The notes under the pieces were generated by a model, which was given only the letters and a program-made list of their open reading frames with translations, did no database searches and was not told where the DNA came from. DNA of 64,000 nucleotides from positions 6,207,501-6,271,500 of the forward strand of contig NC_133289.1 of NCBI RefSeq assembly GCF_005239225.2. Direction: 5' to 3'. Position 1 is the stretch's first letter. Every line of letters begins with the position of its first letter. The position numbers were made by a program, and so were the translations under genes. Shown here in pieces: positions 47,870 to 59,641 of this stretch. The stretch is from Populus alba (lineage: Eukaryota; Streptophyta; Magnoliopsida; Malpighiales; Salicaceae).

Positions 47870-48540
47870 AAAATATACTATAAAAAAATCAACTTTAATT
47901 AAAAAAAAATAAACACCTCACTAAACTTGTAAACCAGGACAACCCGAGTTACCCTAACAAATCATGATAATCTTATACAAAGGTAAAATAAAAGAAAATA
48001 ATTTATGAAGCTAAATTCTCAACCATCTCAATATTAAAAAGATAAAACGACAAAAATAAATTTGAAAAAAAAATCATAGAAAAAATTAAAAAAAGGAAAA
48101 GAAAAAAGAAAGAAAGCAAAACACTATTGATTATTATTATCATTCACAAAGCAATGTGTATGGGTGAATAGTGATTTCATCACACCCTATTAATTTTTGT
48201 TATTTTATAAAGTTGAATAACATGATTTTTCTCTAAAAATATTTTTTTGCTTATATGAAAATAAAATAGACTATATAAAAAAAATCAAGTTCAATTAAAA
48301 AAAGACAACTCACCAAACTCGTAAGCTAAGGTAACCTGAGTTACATTGGCAAAAGCGTAAATCATATTAATCTCATAAAAAAGCAAAATAAAAAGATGCA
48401 AATTACAAAGTTAAATTCTAAATAGTCTCAACTTTAATAAATAAAATCAACAAAAACATATTTGAAAAAAACAATCATAACAAAAATTCAAAAAAAAAAA
48501 ACATTATGGATTCCTATTGTAATCCACAGTGCAATAAATG
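47870..48540. repeat. Two diverged direct repeats of about 390 bases
   Basis: First unit about 47870-48195, second about 48265-48565. Shared blocks in order: CTATA-A-run-TCAA, CAC(T/C)AAACT(T/C)GTAA, ACCCGAGTTAC / ACCTGAGTTAC, AATCAT, AAATTCTCAACCATCTCAA / AAATTCTAAATAGTCTCAA, and GGGTGAA near the end. The same family appears at 29235-29640 and, reversed, near 33080-33180. Confidence 0.7.
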
Positions 48541-51500
48541 TTGGGTGAACTCTAGTTTCCCCGAATCCTTTAATTTTTTTATATAAATTAAAAATTATTA
48601 ATATTAATATATATATATATATTTAGTTATTTTATAATCTCAATTTAAAAGGTATTTTTTTAACCAAAACCATTAAACTACTTTTTGTTCAACCTCAATT
48701 TCAACTATAGTTTTAACCAAACATATATTTTTTCAAATCAACCTTAACTAAAAATATTTTTTATAAAATAATTTTTTTAAAATCACAATCAAAACAGCAA
48801 CCGCAATACAAACCACACTTTTCATTAGTTTGTGAAATTATTGTACTTGATCGCTATTCCTCGTGCATCTGTCTTCCTTTAGCAGTGGCTAATTAAAGCA
48901 GGATAATACTATGTTGGCGCCTCCATGAACGAAGAGCATACACGTAGCTTCGTTACAGATTTGGGGTCCCTGGATTCTGAAACCTCTGGCAATTAATCAA
49001 GCTCATGTGATGTCACGATCTCTTTGGTCACGAAACGATAAACAGAAACAGAAGCAGGCATGTTCATGAAGAAAACGATGAACATGATAATACATGCGAA
49101 CGTTCAAGGGCATGTTCATGAAGACCATTGACGCCGTGTTATTTCGGCTAGAGGAAGCACGCTGACCTGGCTAAGCATATATAGTTAAAGACAAATTAAG
49201 ATAACAAAATTGACTTCTGAATTCTGGGGATCTCACAGGATCTTCAACTTTGACAATAAACAAGGAAATGTTGGATTTCAATTTTAATATACATAAAATG
49301 TTGAAGGAGGTTGAAATACTGCTTGAATTGTTTACGTGTGGTCTTCTTCCTCTCTTGAACTGTAGTGCCCAGTTCTTTCAGCTGGTTTCCACGCTCCGAC
49401 AACAACGTAAATAAGACCACACCGTCCATCTCCAGTTGACCCCATTAATGACGTTGTTGGTTCAAACCAATCTTCCTTTTTCTTTCAAAGCTGTAAAAAT
49501 TCCATGAAGCTTCGTATTTCCTCTCGTTATGCATATGGAGAACTACCAGCAAATCTCCACTTCACTCTTGCAATTTTGAAAGTGCTTGCTTTTATGGTGG
49601 CTAGTCATGTGCTAGCTTCGCAATCCACCCAAATCCTACCATAACTTACATTGCAATTTGAGAACACTGAAGAGCTCTTAATTCCACTAGACGAAACTCA
49701 AAAATAAATATTTTCAACTTTATTATTATAAGGATTAATCTATACATAATTCGGGTAAACATTTCCTTGACAATAGTTCATTTAATAAATTGAATATGAA
49801 TACAACGTACAATTTGCGATTAATCCGATTTTTTCAAGTCCCTGTCCACCCCCGCCCACCTCTTTAAGAAGAGAAAGTAGAGTGATTTCATTGATGTTAA
49901 AACAAAATACAAATTAACGAGCTTATCGATCAAACACCTAGCTTCCGTATAACAACCGTGATGTATTTAGCTGTTGCGGAAAAAAAAAGACACAAGAAGA
50001 GAGAAAATAAAATAAATAATTTAACTAAAATGATAAAATATGTTTACCTAGAATTTCTTTCTCAACCTTATATTTATCTCTTTCTTTAAGATGAATCTTA
50101 AAGAATAACTAAATGGATGTGATTAATTACTCTTTAATCACAATAAAATTTCATGTATTGTTATAAACTAAGTGTTGAATATCTTCTTCTTTTTTATCTA
50201 AAGTTCAGTTAATAATTAAAAGAATTTTGTTCTTAAGAAAATAAATAAAAATTTGAATTCACGTATATACATATATAGGCGCGCTTAGTCAATGGATAAA
50301 AAATTATTTGACATGTAAAATAATAGAAGTTTTGTTTTTTCTCCATGGACCGAGTAAACGGTGCTAATTGCGGGAATCAACTTAAGCATGTGCACCCGAT
50401 TAGCCTATAATCGCCGCTAGCCTTCAGTTTTGTCCTCCATTGGCTGGTGTGTAGAAATTAAATTTTCCTTTGCTTCTAGATGGGCATGTAAGAACACAAG
50501 TGTTCACATCTCCTAGTAAAAGCATCGTTATCAAGTTAGAAAAGTTTCTGTCTTTTTGAGGTTAGTCAAGAAAGTTCTCGCAGGTTTCCATGTTCCAGCA
50601 ACAATGTGAATACGACAAATTTCTTTCAATGCCGTACAAATCCTGTAAGAAAGAAGTTTTCCACCCTACACCAGAATATTATTATTGTATCAAGTGTTTT
50701 TGCATGCTTCCATGAGTGCCTTCCTGGACATAGAAGTGTTCCTCCACGCCCACCTTTATAAGGATAAATAGAGACGCGTCTCTGTGAAAATATATAGAGA
50801 CGCGTCTGTATGAAAGCCGATGCCAATTGACTTCCGCGTCTTAGAGCCTCTTACTTCGTCCCATGACTCCAGGTGAGGGCTATCTGCGGGTCTCCGCTTC
50901 ACTTGGCCTTTCTGAAAGAGCTTGGTTCATGGTATTTTGATAGTTTTGTGGTGGTTGTTTTTTAAAATATTATTTTATTTAAAAATATATTAAAATATTA
51001 TTTTTTATTTAAAAAAATTAATTTTAATATTTATATATTAAAGCGATTTGAAAGTACTAAAAATATATTTTTAAAAAAATAAATAAACTAGATATTAGAT
51101 TTGGTCGGTCATGCAAAAGCCTTTTAAACTGATCTAATGCCAGCTTGAAAATCCTATCATAGTTTAATCGCTGTTTAAACTAATTCCATTTGATGACAAT
51201 AAAAATCTCTGTGAATTTTATAATTACTGTTTTACGATGCCTGTCTAGTCGATGGATTTTTTCACCCACTGCCATCACACCATCATTGTTTCTACAAAAA
51301 AATAAAATTGTAACATCTTTTTTAAAATTTATATCCTTTTTTTTACACAAGCTTTTTACAACAATATTAATTATAAAAACCCGAATTCAACCCGGTTTCA
51401 CTTAGCAGATGGATTTTCAGATGGTATCATACTATCATGTAAAAACAAAAAATCTCTGACGGCCTTGTGACGAGAGACCCACCACCACAATACAGGACAC

Positions 51501-52129
51501 GAAGTCAAGTCAAAGAGGCATCACTCTCTTACCACAATAGTGAAGTCCTGGGGCCATAATTCTCCCACGGGCACCGGACCACATCAGCATGGCTGGACGG
51601 ATTGGACAAAAGCCGCGCAGCATTTAATTATTAATCTTGGGTTTTTTATACTCTCATGTTTCCATAAAAGAATGGTGGGTTCTATTCTAATTCTTTTTTT
51701 CGAATTTCTTTTTTATCATAGACTAAGTCTCTCAATTTGAATTTAATTATTTAGATTTAATTAATGAATATAACCCACAAATGATTAATACTGGTCATAG
51801 TTTTGTTTCCTTTGCATACAATTATGAGTGAAATATCTCATTTCGACTAAAAGTGAGTGGAACAAAATGCTTGTCTTAAAACCTTGAGGAGTATAATTTA
51901 ACTGATCATATTTTAGATTTTCTTTTTAAATGTTATCAGTTTGAGTTCTATAAATCTTAGGGTTACTAAAAATTTACATGATCACTAGTTTAAAGTATAT
52001 GATTTAATTGAGGTACATTCAAACTGATCCGAACAATATTTATATTAATAATAAAAAAAAGGGTTTGTGACTCAATAATTTAGGTTATTTGAACAAGAAA
52101 TTATAGCCATTATTAACAAATACTCTAAA
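48541..52129. other. Intergenic DNA with fragments shared with other parts of the window
   Basis: No gene. The blocks 48935-49135 and 49405-49450 resemble 43385-43580 and 42840-42885, and 49660-49830 resembles 30830-31010. A short pair AGAGACGCGTCT lies at 50770 and 50796 (the first is the centre of a palindrome, AGAGACGCGTCTCT). The stretch 50945-51070 has the MITE-like core. Confidence 0.5.
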
Positions 52130-54080
52130 ACGTGTAGGTTTTTCACTGTATTATGTTTTTTTTTTCGCTTTTGTTTCTTCTTCTTTTTTTACATGTTTTT
52201 TTTTACCCAAAATTGACTTCTTTTTCTTTTTCTTTTCTTTTTTTTAAAATTTTCTTTTAAAAATTATCTTTGCTAATTTTTTTTAAATATTGAGCTAGTT
52301 GAAAATTTAACTCTGTAGTTTTTTTCTTTAAAACATTGTAGATTGTTATAATATTCTCGTACATTGTTTTTTTTTATGATTTTTTTATACTTTTTTTTTT
52401 TCAAAATGGTCTTTGTATATTTTATTTTTTTTATATATTAGGTTGGTCGAGAATTTAGTTTTGTAACTTTTTTGTAAAAAAAAAAAACAATATGGATTGC
52501 TACAGTGTTTTCCCTACATAATTTTTGTTTTGCTGCAGTGTTTCCCCACATATTTTTTTAAAAAGGTATCTTTATCAAATTTATTTTTTCAATATTGAGC
52601 TGGCTGATAATCTAGCTTTAGATTTCCTCCTATTTTTTTTTTTTATTTGTTTTTCTTTTTTTCCAAAATTGTCATTTTTTTACATATTTTCTTTTTTATA
52701 TTTTGTTTTTTTCAGAATTATTTTTGTTAATTTTATTTTTTTATTATTGATATGGTTGAAAATTTATTTTTTTATTTTGTTTTTTTTAAAAAAACACTGT
52801 ATCTTTTCCCACGTGTTTTCTTTTTCCACTTTTGTTTCCTTTTTTTTACATGTTTTTGTTTTCATTTTTTTTACCCAAAAATTGACTTTTTTTTAAAAAA
52901 AAAAATAGTCTTTGTCAGTTTTTTAATATATTGAGTTGGTTAAGAACTTAGCTTTGTAGTTTTTTTAAAAAAAATAAAAAACACTATGGATTACTACAGT
53001 GTTTCTCTTGCATGATTTTTGTTTGGCTACAATGTTTCCTCTACATTTTTTTTTAAATTATCTTTGTTGAATTTATTTTTTTAATATTGAGTTGGTTGAG
53101 AATTTAGCTTTAGCTTTAGCTTTCCTCACGTTTTTTTTTGTTTTTTTCCCAAAATTGTCTTTCTTCTTTATATTTTTTTTTTCATAATTATTTTTGTTGA
53201 TTTTATTTTTTTACTATTGAACTGATTGAGAATTTAGTTTTTTAATTTTTTTTCTTTAAAACACTATATTGCTACAGCTTTTCTCTATATGGTTTTTTAT
53301 TAAATAATTTTTTTTTAAATTATCTTTGTCGATTTTATTTTTTTCATATTAAGCTGATTGAGAATTTAGCTTTGTAGTTATTTAAAACACTGTAGATTGC
53401 TACAGTGTTTTCCCATATGATTTTTGTCTTATTATAGTGTTTCCCCACATGTTTTTTTTTATCGATGTTTTTTTTTTCAAATATGTTTTTGTCAAATTTA
53501 TTTTTTTCATGCTGAGCTGATTGACAATTGAGCTTTTTTTTTCCTTAAAACATCGTTGATTGCTACAATATTTTCTCATATAATTTTTTTTGCTATGTTT
53601 TTCTTTTAAATTGTCTTTGTCATTTTTATTGTTTTTAATATTGAGCTGGTTAAAAATTACAACTGTAGATTTTTTCATGAAACACTATAAATTATTATAG
53701 TGTTTCTTTGTATTTTTTTTCCTTTCGTTTTTTTTTTTATTTTTGTCAAAATTATCTTTGTTGATTTTTTTTAATATTGAGCTGGTTGAGAATTACAATT
53801 GTATATTTCCTCACAAAATACTATAGATTGCTACAATATTTTCTTTAATAATTTTAATATTGAGCTGGTTGAAAATTTAGCTCTAACTTTCCCCATATGT
53901 TTTTTTTTATTTTCTTTTTGCTTTTTTTTCTTCCAAAATTGTCATCTTTTTTTTGTGTGTTTTTTTTTATAATTGTTTTTTTTAATATTGAGCTGGTTAA
54001 GAGTATAACTTTGTAGGTTTTTTCTTTAAAATATTATAAATGGTAATAATTTTTTTTATATATAATTTTTTTCACAAATC
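52130..54080. repeat. T-rich degenerate tandem array, about 13 units
   Basis: The phrase ATTGAGCTGGTTGAGAATTT, in variants, recurs near 52290, 52437, 52592, 52745, 52928, 53085, 53215, 53347, 53508, 53638, 53775, 53860 and 53985: spacing mostly 130-160 bases. Between the phrases lie ATTGCTACAGTGTTT-type motifs and long T runs. One strand is strongly T-rich, so open frames here (for example 52525-52896) are low-complexity artefacts. Confidence 0.85.
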
Positions 54081-54267
54081 TATAATAATATATAAATATG
54101 CCACAAGCCCATGACATCACATGGGATGTCACCTAGTTACATATAATACTTTGTGCATGTACGAACCTAAAACTTATCCATCTCCTCGAATACAAACAGC
54201 AATCTTGAAGATGAAGAAATGGATTTCATAAAGAAAAAGACCACGGTGTCAGCACCAGCACCATGCT

Positions 54268-54403
54268 TTAAGAATCAACGGCTGGAAAAGTAAAGTTAAC
54301 GGTGATGATGATGTCAATATGGTGAGGTAAAATGGTTAAGAATCAACGGCTGGAAAAGTAAAGTTAACGGTGATGATGATGTCAATATGCTGAGGTAAAA
54401 TGG
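54268..54403. repeat. 68-bp tandem duplication
   Basis: Two almost identical units (54268-54335 and 54336-54403) starting TTAAGAATCAACGGCTGGAA and containing GGTGATGATGATGTC. They differ at only a few bases. Confidence 0.95.
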
Positions 54404-56039
54404 ATGACGTCTATAGATAAAGGTAATTCATGACATCACAGAAAGGAACAAGCATAATTCTTATTTAAAAAGCGTCCTCATTCAAAGATGAATTTTAAGA
54501 AGAACAACAACTTTATTCTTTGAGGGAAAAAAAGTTGCATGTATAGTTGATTTCCCAAAATACTTTCATAGATTTGGATGGATAAGATGTAATTTTCAAG
54601 TGGTGGATACCCTACACATCGAGTGGAAGAGATACTTTTCTTGTTTTTAACAACAAATCCACGAGGCATGTACTCATATATGAAGTCTTTTTTTATGAAA
54701 AAAATAAAAGCAATTTTATTATACTAAATGCAGTATAAATACGTTATTAATTTAAAGAAAAAACTAATTTGCTTACATGTTTTACTGTTTCTTCTATTGT
54801 GGACCCACTGTTTGTCTTAATTTTTCATCCTCTGAAGTTTCTTTTATTTTCATTTTCATGTTTCTTTATTTTCCAATAGGTCTTTTCATATTTGATTGGC
54901 CTAAGATTTGGATTGGTAGTTTGATTTACTTAGCATAAGGTTTTCACTATAAAACAAACATATGATTTTGCGTTAGACACTCAAATTTGCAAAACAAATA
55001 TTTGATTTTTCAGTTTTTAAATTATTAGAACTAAAAGGACTACAATAGAAGATTAATGAAAAATCCAATCCTTTTTTGTCGAAGAAAAGAATTTTATGTG
55101 CAGGAAACAAGAGGAAGAGAGAAGAAAAAAATAGTAATAAAAGCCATACTAGACCTTTGTTTTAGATTTGCGACGCATTGAAAGAGCGATGACAACACAT
55201 TGATTCTAACGACATTAAAGAAATTTGTCTTTGAGCTTATGTGAGTGCTCATGCGCTACTCAAAGAGAGATGATTCCTTCCACTCGTTATGTGTGATTTG
55301 CACGCATCAACATTTTGTCTTTTTTTTTGTTCATTGTAATCCTTAAATTTATAACATCTTCTCAATTGAGTTTCAATTTTTATTCCACTAGAACCTAGGC
55401 CCTTTTCTTTCAATTTAGTTATTGTTTTTCTAAGACTTCTTCAATTTAATATGGATTTCATCGAACCCAAATCTAACAAAGACTTGATATTGGAAGGGAA
55501 AAAAAAAGAGAAAGATAGCCCACTAGGTTAGCATATTCTAATTATGTTCATTTTTTCGTGTTATAAATTTGATAGTTAACTTAAGTTGTTCGAGGCTAGT
55601 TCAATCTATCACTATTTCAATATTTAAAAAATATATATATCACCTTAAAATTGGGTTGGCTGAGGTCCTAACATAGTTGTTTTTTCGTTGTTGTGTATAA
55701 CAAATTTGCTCTTACGAACATTGTACAGCGCTAGCTAGTTTTATATACTATATCTAGAAAAATTATAATTTACTATTTGAAAAAATAAATGACAACATCA
55801 ACTGTATATGATTATCTTTCAAAAATTAACTCTTCCTTTAAATAATTCAAACGACAAAGAAAACTCCAATAAACCTTTATTCGTGAGGAAAATTCTAAAA
55901 ATTTACCAAATGTTGTTGACGAAAGATCCAAAATCGTTGAGTAGTATTAATCTTTCCCATCCAACAAGAAACAACTAATAAACCTTTATTCGTGAGGAAA
56001 ATTCTAATAAGCGAGGATGGGATGACATTAAATAATGAC
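54404..56039. other. Intergenic DNA
   Basis: No gene. AATAAACCTTTATTCGTGAG and the following ten bases occur at both 55868 and 55977, a 31-base duplication 109 bases apart. Confidence 0.45.
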
Positions 56040-56830
56040 TAAGAAAAAATTATTGACGGGCACTTTTAACGTAGTTTTAATGTTTTATTTTATAAAAAAA
56101 ATAAAAAACAATTATAAAAAACTTATTTAGGATAGTTTTAATGTTTTTGTATAGAAAAAATAAAAAAAAAAATTAATTTGTTTTTTTTGTTTATGATACT
56201 TCAAGGGAATTTTAAATGTGCTTTTTTTATATAAAAAAAATTAATTAGTATTTCTGTTTAGAATACTTTAAGAGTAATTTAAATATTTTTTATATAAAAA
56301 AAACATTTATAAAAAAAATTATTTAGAATACTTCCAAGATAGTTTTAATGTTTTTTTTATAGAAAAAATAAAAACAATTATAAAAAAAATTAATTAGCAT
56401 TTCTGTTTATAATACTTTTAGAATAGTTTAAATTTTTTTATATAAAAAATAAGAAAAAAATAATTAGAATTTCTATTTAGGATATTTTAATGGTAGTTTA
56501 AATATTTTTTTAATAAAAAAATTAAAATAAATTAATTATGATTTTTGTTTAGGATACTTCAAGGATAATTAAAAAAAATTATAAAAAATAAAAAATATTT
56601 ATAAAAAAAAATTAATTAACATTTTAGTTTATGATACTGTAAAAGTAGTTTATATGTTTGTTATAATAAATAAAAAAATTAATTAAGATTTTTTTTTAGG
56701 ATACGTAAATGATAGTTTAAAATTTTTTAATAAAAATAAAAAAAAATTAATTAGTATTTCTATTTATGATGCTTCAAAAATAGTTTGATTTTTTTTATAT
56801 AAAAATTAAAAATTATATATAAATATTAAT
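56040..56830. repeat. AT-rich degenerate tandem array
   Basis: Units of roughly 80-110 bases with the order GATACTTCAAGG(A/G)-A-TTTTAA, a T-run, ATATAAAAAA and AATTAATTAG(T/A)ATTT. About nine units can be recognised (for example near 56130, 56198, 56260, 56325, 56408, 56480, 56550, 56628 and 56697). No coding capacity. Confidence 0.7.
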
Positions 56831-58891
56831 TAGGTATCATCGTCGGATCCAAGAGACTTTGATCTAGATTGTCCGTCAAACCTAAGTCATCTAGCATTGC
56901 CTCCCATACATAAGTCTTTTAATTTTGACTTGACCCCTAGATCTAAATCACTTAAAATGTTATCTAGATTTTTAATAATTTAATTATATATATATATCCT
57001 CCACTGGCGTGTCAAATTGGTAGGACGCATGTTGGTGTCTTTGGTAACCGAAGGACGAAAGTTAGTTGAGGATTTGAGTGGAGGACATGAAAGGGTTAAT
57101 GGGTGGTTCTTGATTTTCTCGAAAGAGGTGAGCGAGAAGGGCAAGACTTAGATGAACATTTAATACTTCTATTCAAAATATTTAAATCTTATGGCGGGTC
57201 ACTTATTTTTAGTTTTTATTATTACTTTGTATTCTTGTATTTATTGTATATAAAGTATATGTTTGTTAACATTTCTCTTGACTTGTAACCTATCTTTTAA
57301 GATTAATAAGTGGATTGAACTCTAGGATATTTTCCTAGACATTCGGCTAATTTAAGGTTTCGCTATCATATTGAATTTCACATTTGAACCTGAATTCCAT
57401 AAAAATACTCAAGTCCTATATGGTGGTTGGTTCATTCTCTTTGTTTTAAATCATGCTTTTATTTTAATTAATGTGGATATATTCACAAATAATATATGTT
57501 AAATGAATAATACAAAGAGAGGTGTTAAGGTTTTTTTTTTTTTTTTTTTAATGAAGTTTTGTTATTATATTTTTTTTTTATCATATTGTTTATCTTAATT
57601 TGCGATCTAAATTATAGGCTCTATTAAATTTAATAATTTTATTTTTTAAAGTTAATTTTATTTAATTATATTATAACTAAAATAGATACTTGCAAAACTA
57701 AATATCGATCCAGTACCAGGATGTTTATGTTGAGGGATAAAATTAGAAAAAAAATTATTATTAAAAAACCATTAATATTAAAAAATAAAATTGAGAGGAA
57801 AAAAAAGGTTAGGTGTATTGACCTGTCCTAAGTCATCCGACCCTTCTCTTTTTGGAAAAAAATAAATAAAACGAATGATGCGTCGTTTGCCTATCCAAAA
57901 TCCAACCATTATAATAATGTTTGAAAAATCAAGGAAATATTTTTTAGCTTAAAAATTTATTTTTAAACATAATTTCACCTATTAAACATCTTTAGAATCT
58001 TATAAAAAATCAATTTATCAACTCAAAAATGTCCCCAAAACTCTAGAAACACAAATCAAACTACGAAAAGTTTTTTCTCTTTTAATCTTGATCTATTTTT
58101 TCAAGTAAGATGAAGGTTTAAAAATAACTTAATAGGACCTTCTAGTCAAATGAAACATGTTGCCACTAAAAATAATGAGATTTATCTTCAAAAAGGGATC
58201 ATTCATCAACTTTCTCTCTCCTTCACTGTTTCTAGTGATTTATTTCTTTTATTTCTTAAACTCAAATATTAAGAAAATAATTTTTTAATTCAAAACTTTA
58301 TTTGCAAAAACTAAAGGGATCGAAAATTAAGAAAAAAAGAAGTAAGTGGACTTCAAAAAAAACAAATCCTAGCAAATTTAAGATTTGTCATGCAATTTCC
58401 CCTTATTTTACTGTTTGGTTCTTTTTTTGGTGAATTTTTCCTTTCCTTAACAAAATTTACGAAATTGGTCATTAAGCTACAATAAAAAAAAAAGTTTGAG
58501 AATAAAATAAAAAAAATTATTGTAAATTACTAAAATGTTTTCAAATTATAATGTAACTTGTTATTCCATATTAGTACATTTTATAATAATTGGTAGAACC
58601 ATTGTGTTTGTTAAAAAAAATCTCAAATTTAATTTAATTTTTAAATGTTAAGTGTTTCAACGTAGATCAAGAATTCAACCTGATGTTTATAAGTAAACAT
58701 GACATCATAAGAAATATTAGGCTAAATTTGAAATGAAATAAAAGTAAAGGGTGCTTAAATTAAAGATAAAGTGGGTTATTTTAGGAAGGGTCAAAATATA
58801 ACTAACTAATTCAAGGATCAAATTATAAAATTTTGAAGTTTTAAGGGGCTTCATAACCTCTTTAAATCATAGGATGCTTGTGCAATTATTA
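56831..58891. other. Intergenic DNA
   Basis: AT-rich, no gene seen. A TA run at 56983-56994 and a poly-T run at about 57530-57550. Confidence 0.45.
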
Positions 58892-59071
58892 AGAGGGTGT
58901 TTGAAAGTTTGGTGTGGTTAAATATGATAACTTTTTTAGTTCTTCTTAATTTACAACATAGTTAACGCATAAAAAATAATAAGCAAAAATAAGCTTCATA
59001 TGATTTTCCTTGTTTTTTTTTGGGTTAAAAAAAACCCCACCCTCACCGCACTTCTATCCAAATCACACCCT
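58892..59071. mobile_element. MITE-like element, about 180 bases
   Basis: The left end AGAGGGTGTTTGAAAGTTTG and the right end, reversed (AAGGGTGTGATTTGG), form imperfect inverted repeats. Related at its left end to the element at 45033 (both start AGAGGGTGTTTG), but the core differs. It lies about 570 bases upstream of bHLH copy 3. Confidence 0.55.
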
Positions 59072-59641
59072 TGGAGAACATAGAAAACAACTAGCTTTAG
59101 AAAAAATTGTATAATTTAAATTATTGAATATGTTGAATCCAGATTAACTAACCCTATATGTTTTCTTATTTTATTGGTAAATATTTAAAATTAATTAAGT
59201 GTTTTTGCTTATCATTTAGCAAATCCATCTAGCATCACAAAACGTCAGATTTTGTTCACACCATCCAAATAAAATACACTCAGCTCCAAACTTAATTCTA
59301 CACGCGCGCACTATTGGGTTTTTACAAAAAAAATTTATTATGTGGCAACACCCATCAACCTGTGGACGGTTATGATCCTTCCAAGAAACATCAAATAAGA
59401 CATAGTAACCACATGTGGTTTGATAGCTCCCTTTCCGGTCATTTTTCGCCTCTTTCCTTCCCCTCTTTCCTCCCCCAAGAACAACACCCCACTTCTTGTC
59501 GATTCTGAAAAAAAAAATATATATATATAAACACGCACACGCACACCAAATCCCACCATTAGAGGAAGGCATCATTTCCCTTCTCTATCTCTCTCCTTCT
59601 CTCTCTCAGAAAACACAAGCTCACCCCCTTCCACAGCTCCC
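59072..59641. promoter_or_regulatory. Promoter and leader region of bHLH copy 3
   Basis: A TA run with TATATATATAAAC (about 59519-59531) lies some 110 bases before the ATG and is the likely TATA region. A CT-rich leader (59580-59640) follows. The palindrome CCACATGTGG (59410) contains an E-box, which bHLH proteins may bind; function inferred. Confidence 0.5.

Noticed and set aside
52525..52934. Phe-rich open frame resembling a membrane protein
   Set aside because: Product of T-rich tandem repeats, with no start context and no conserved residues.
57004..57060. TTGGTAGGACGCATGTTGG, considered as a tRNA A-box
   Set aside because: No B-box and no cloverleaf could be drawn around it.
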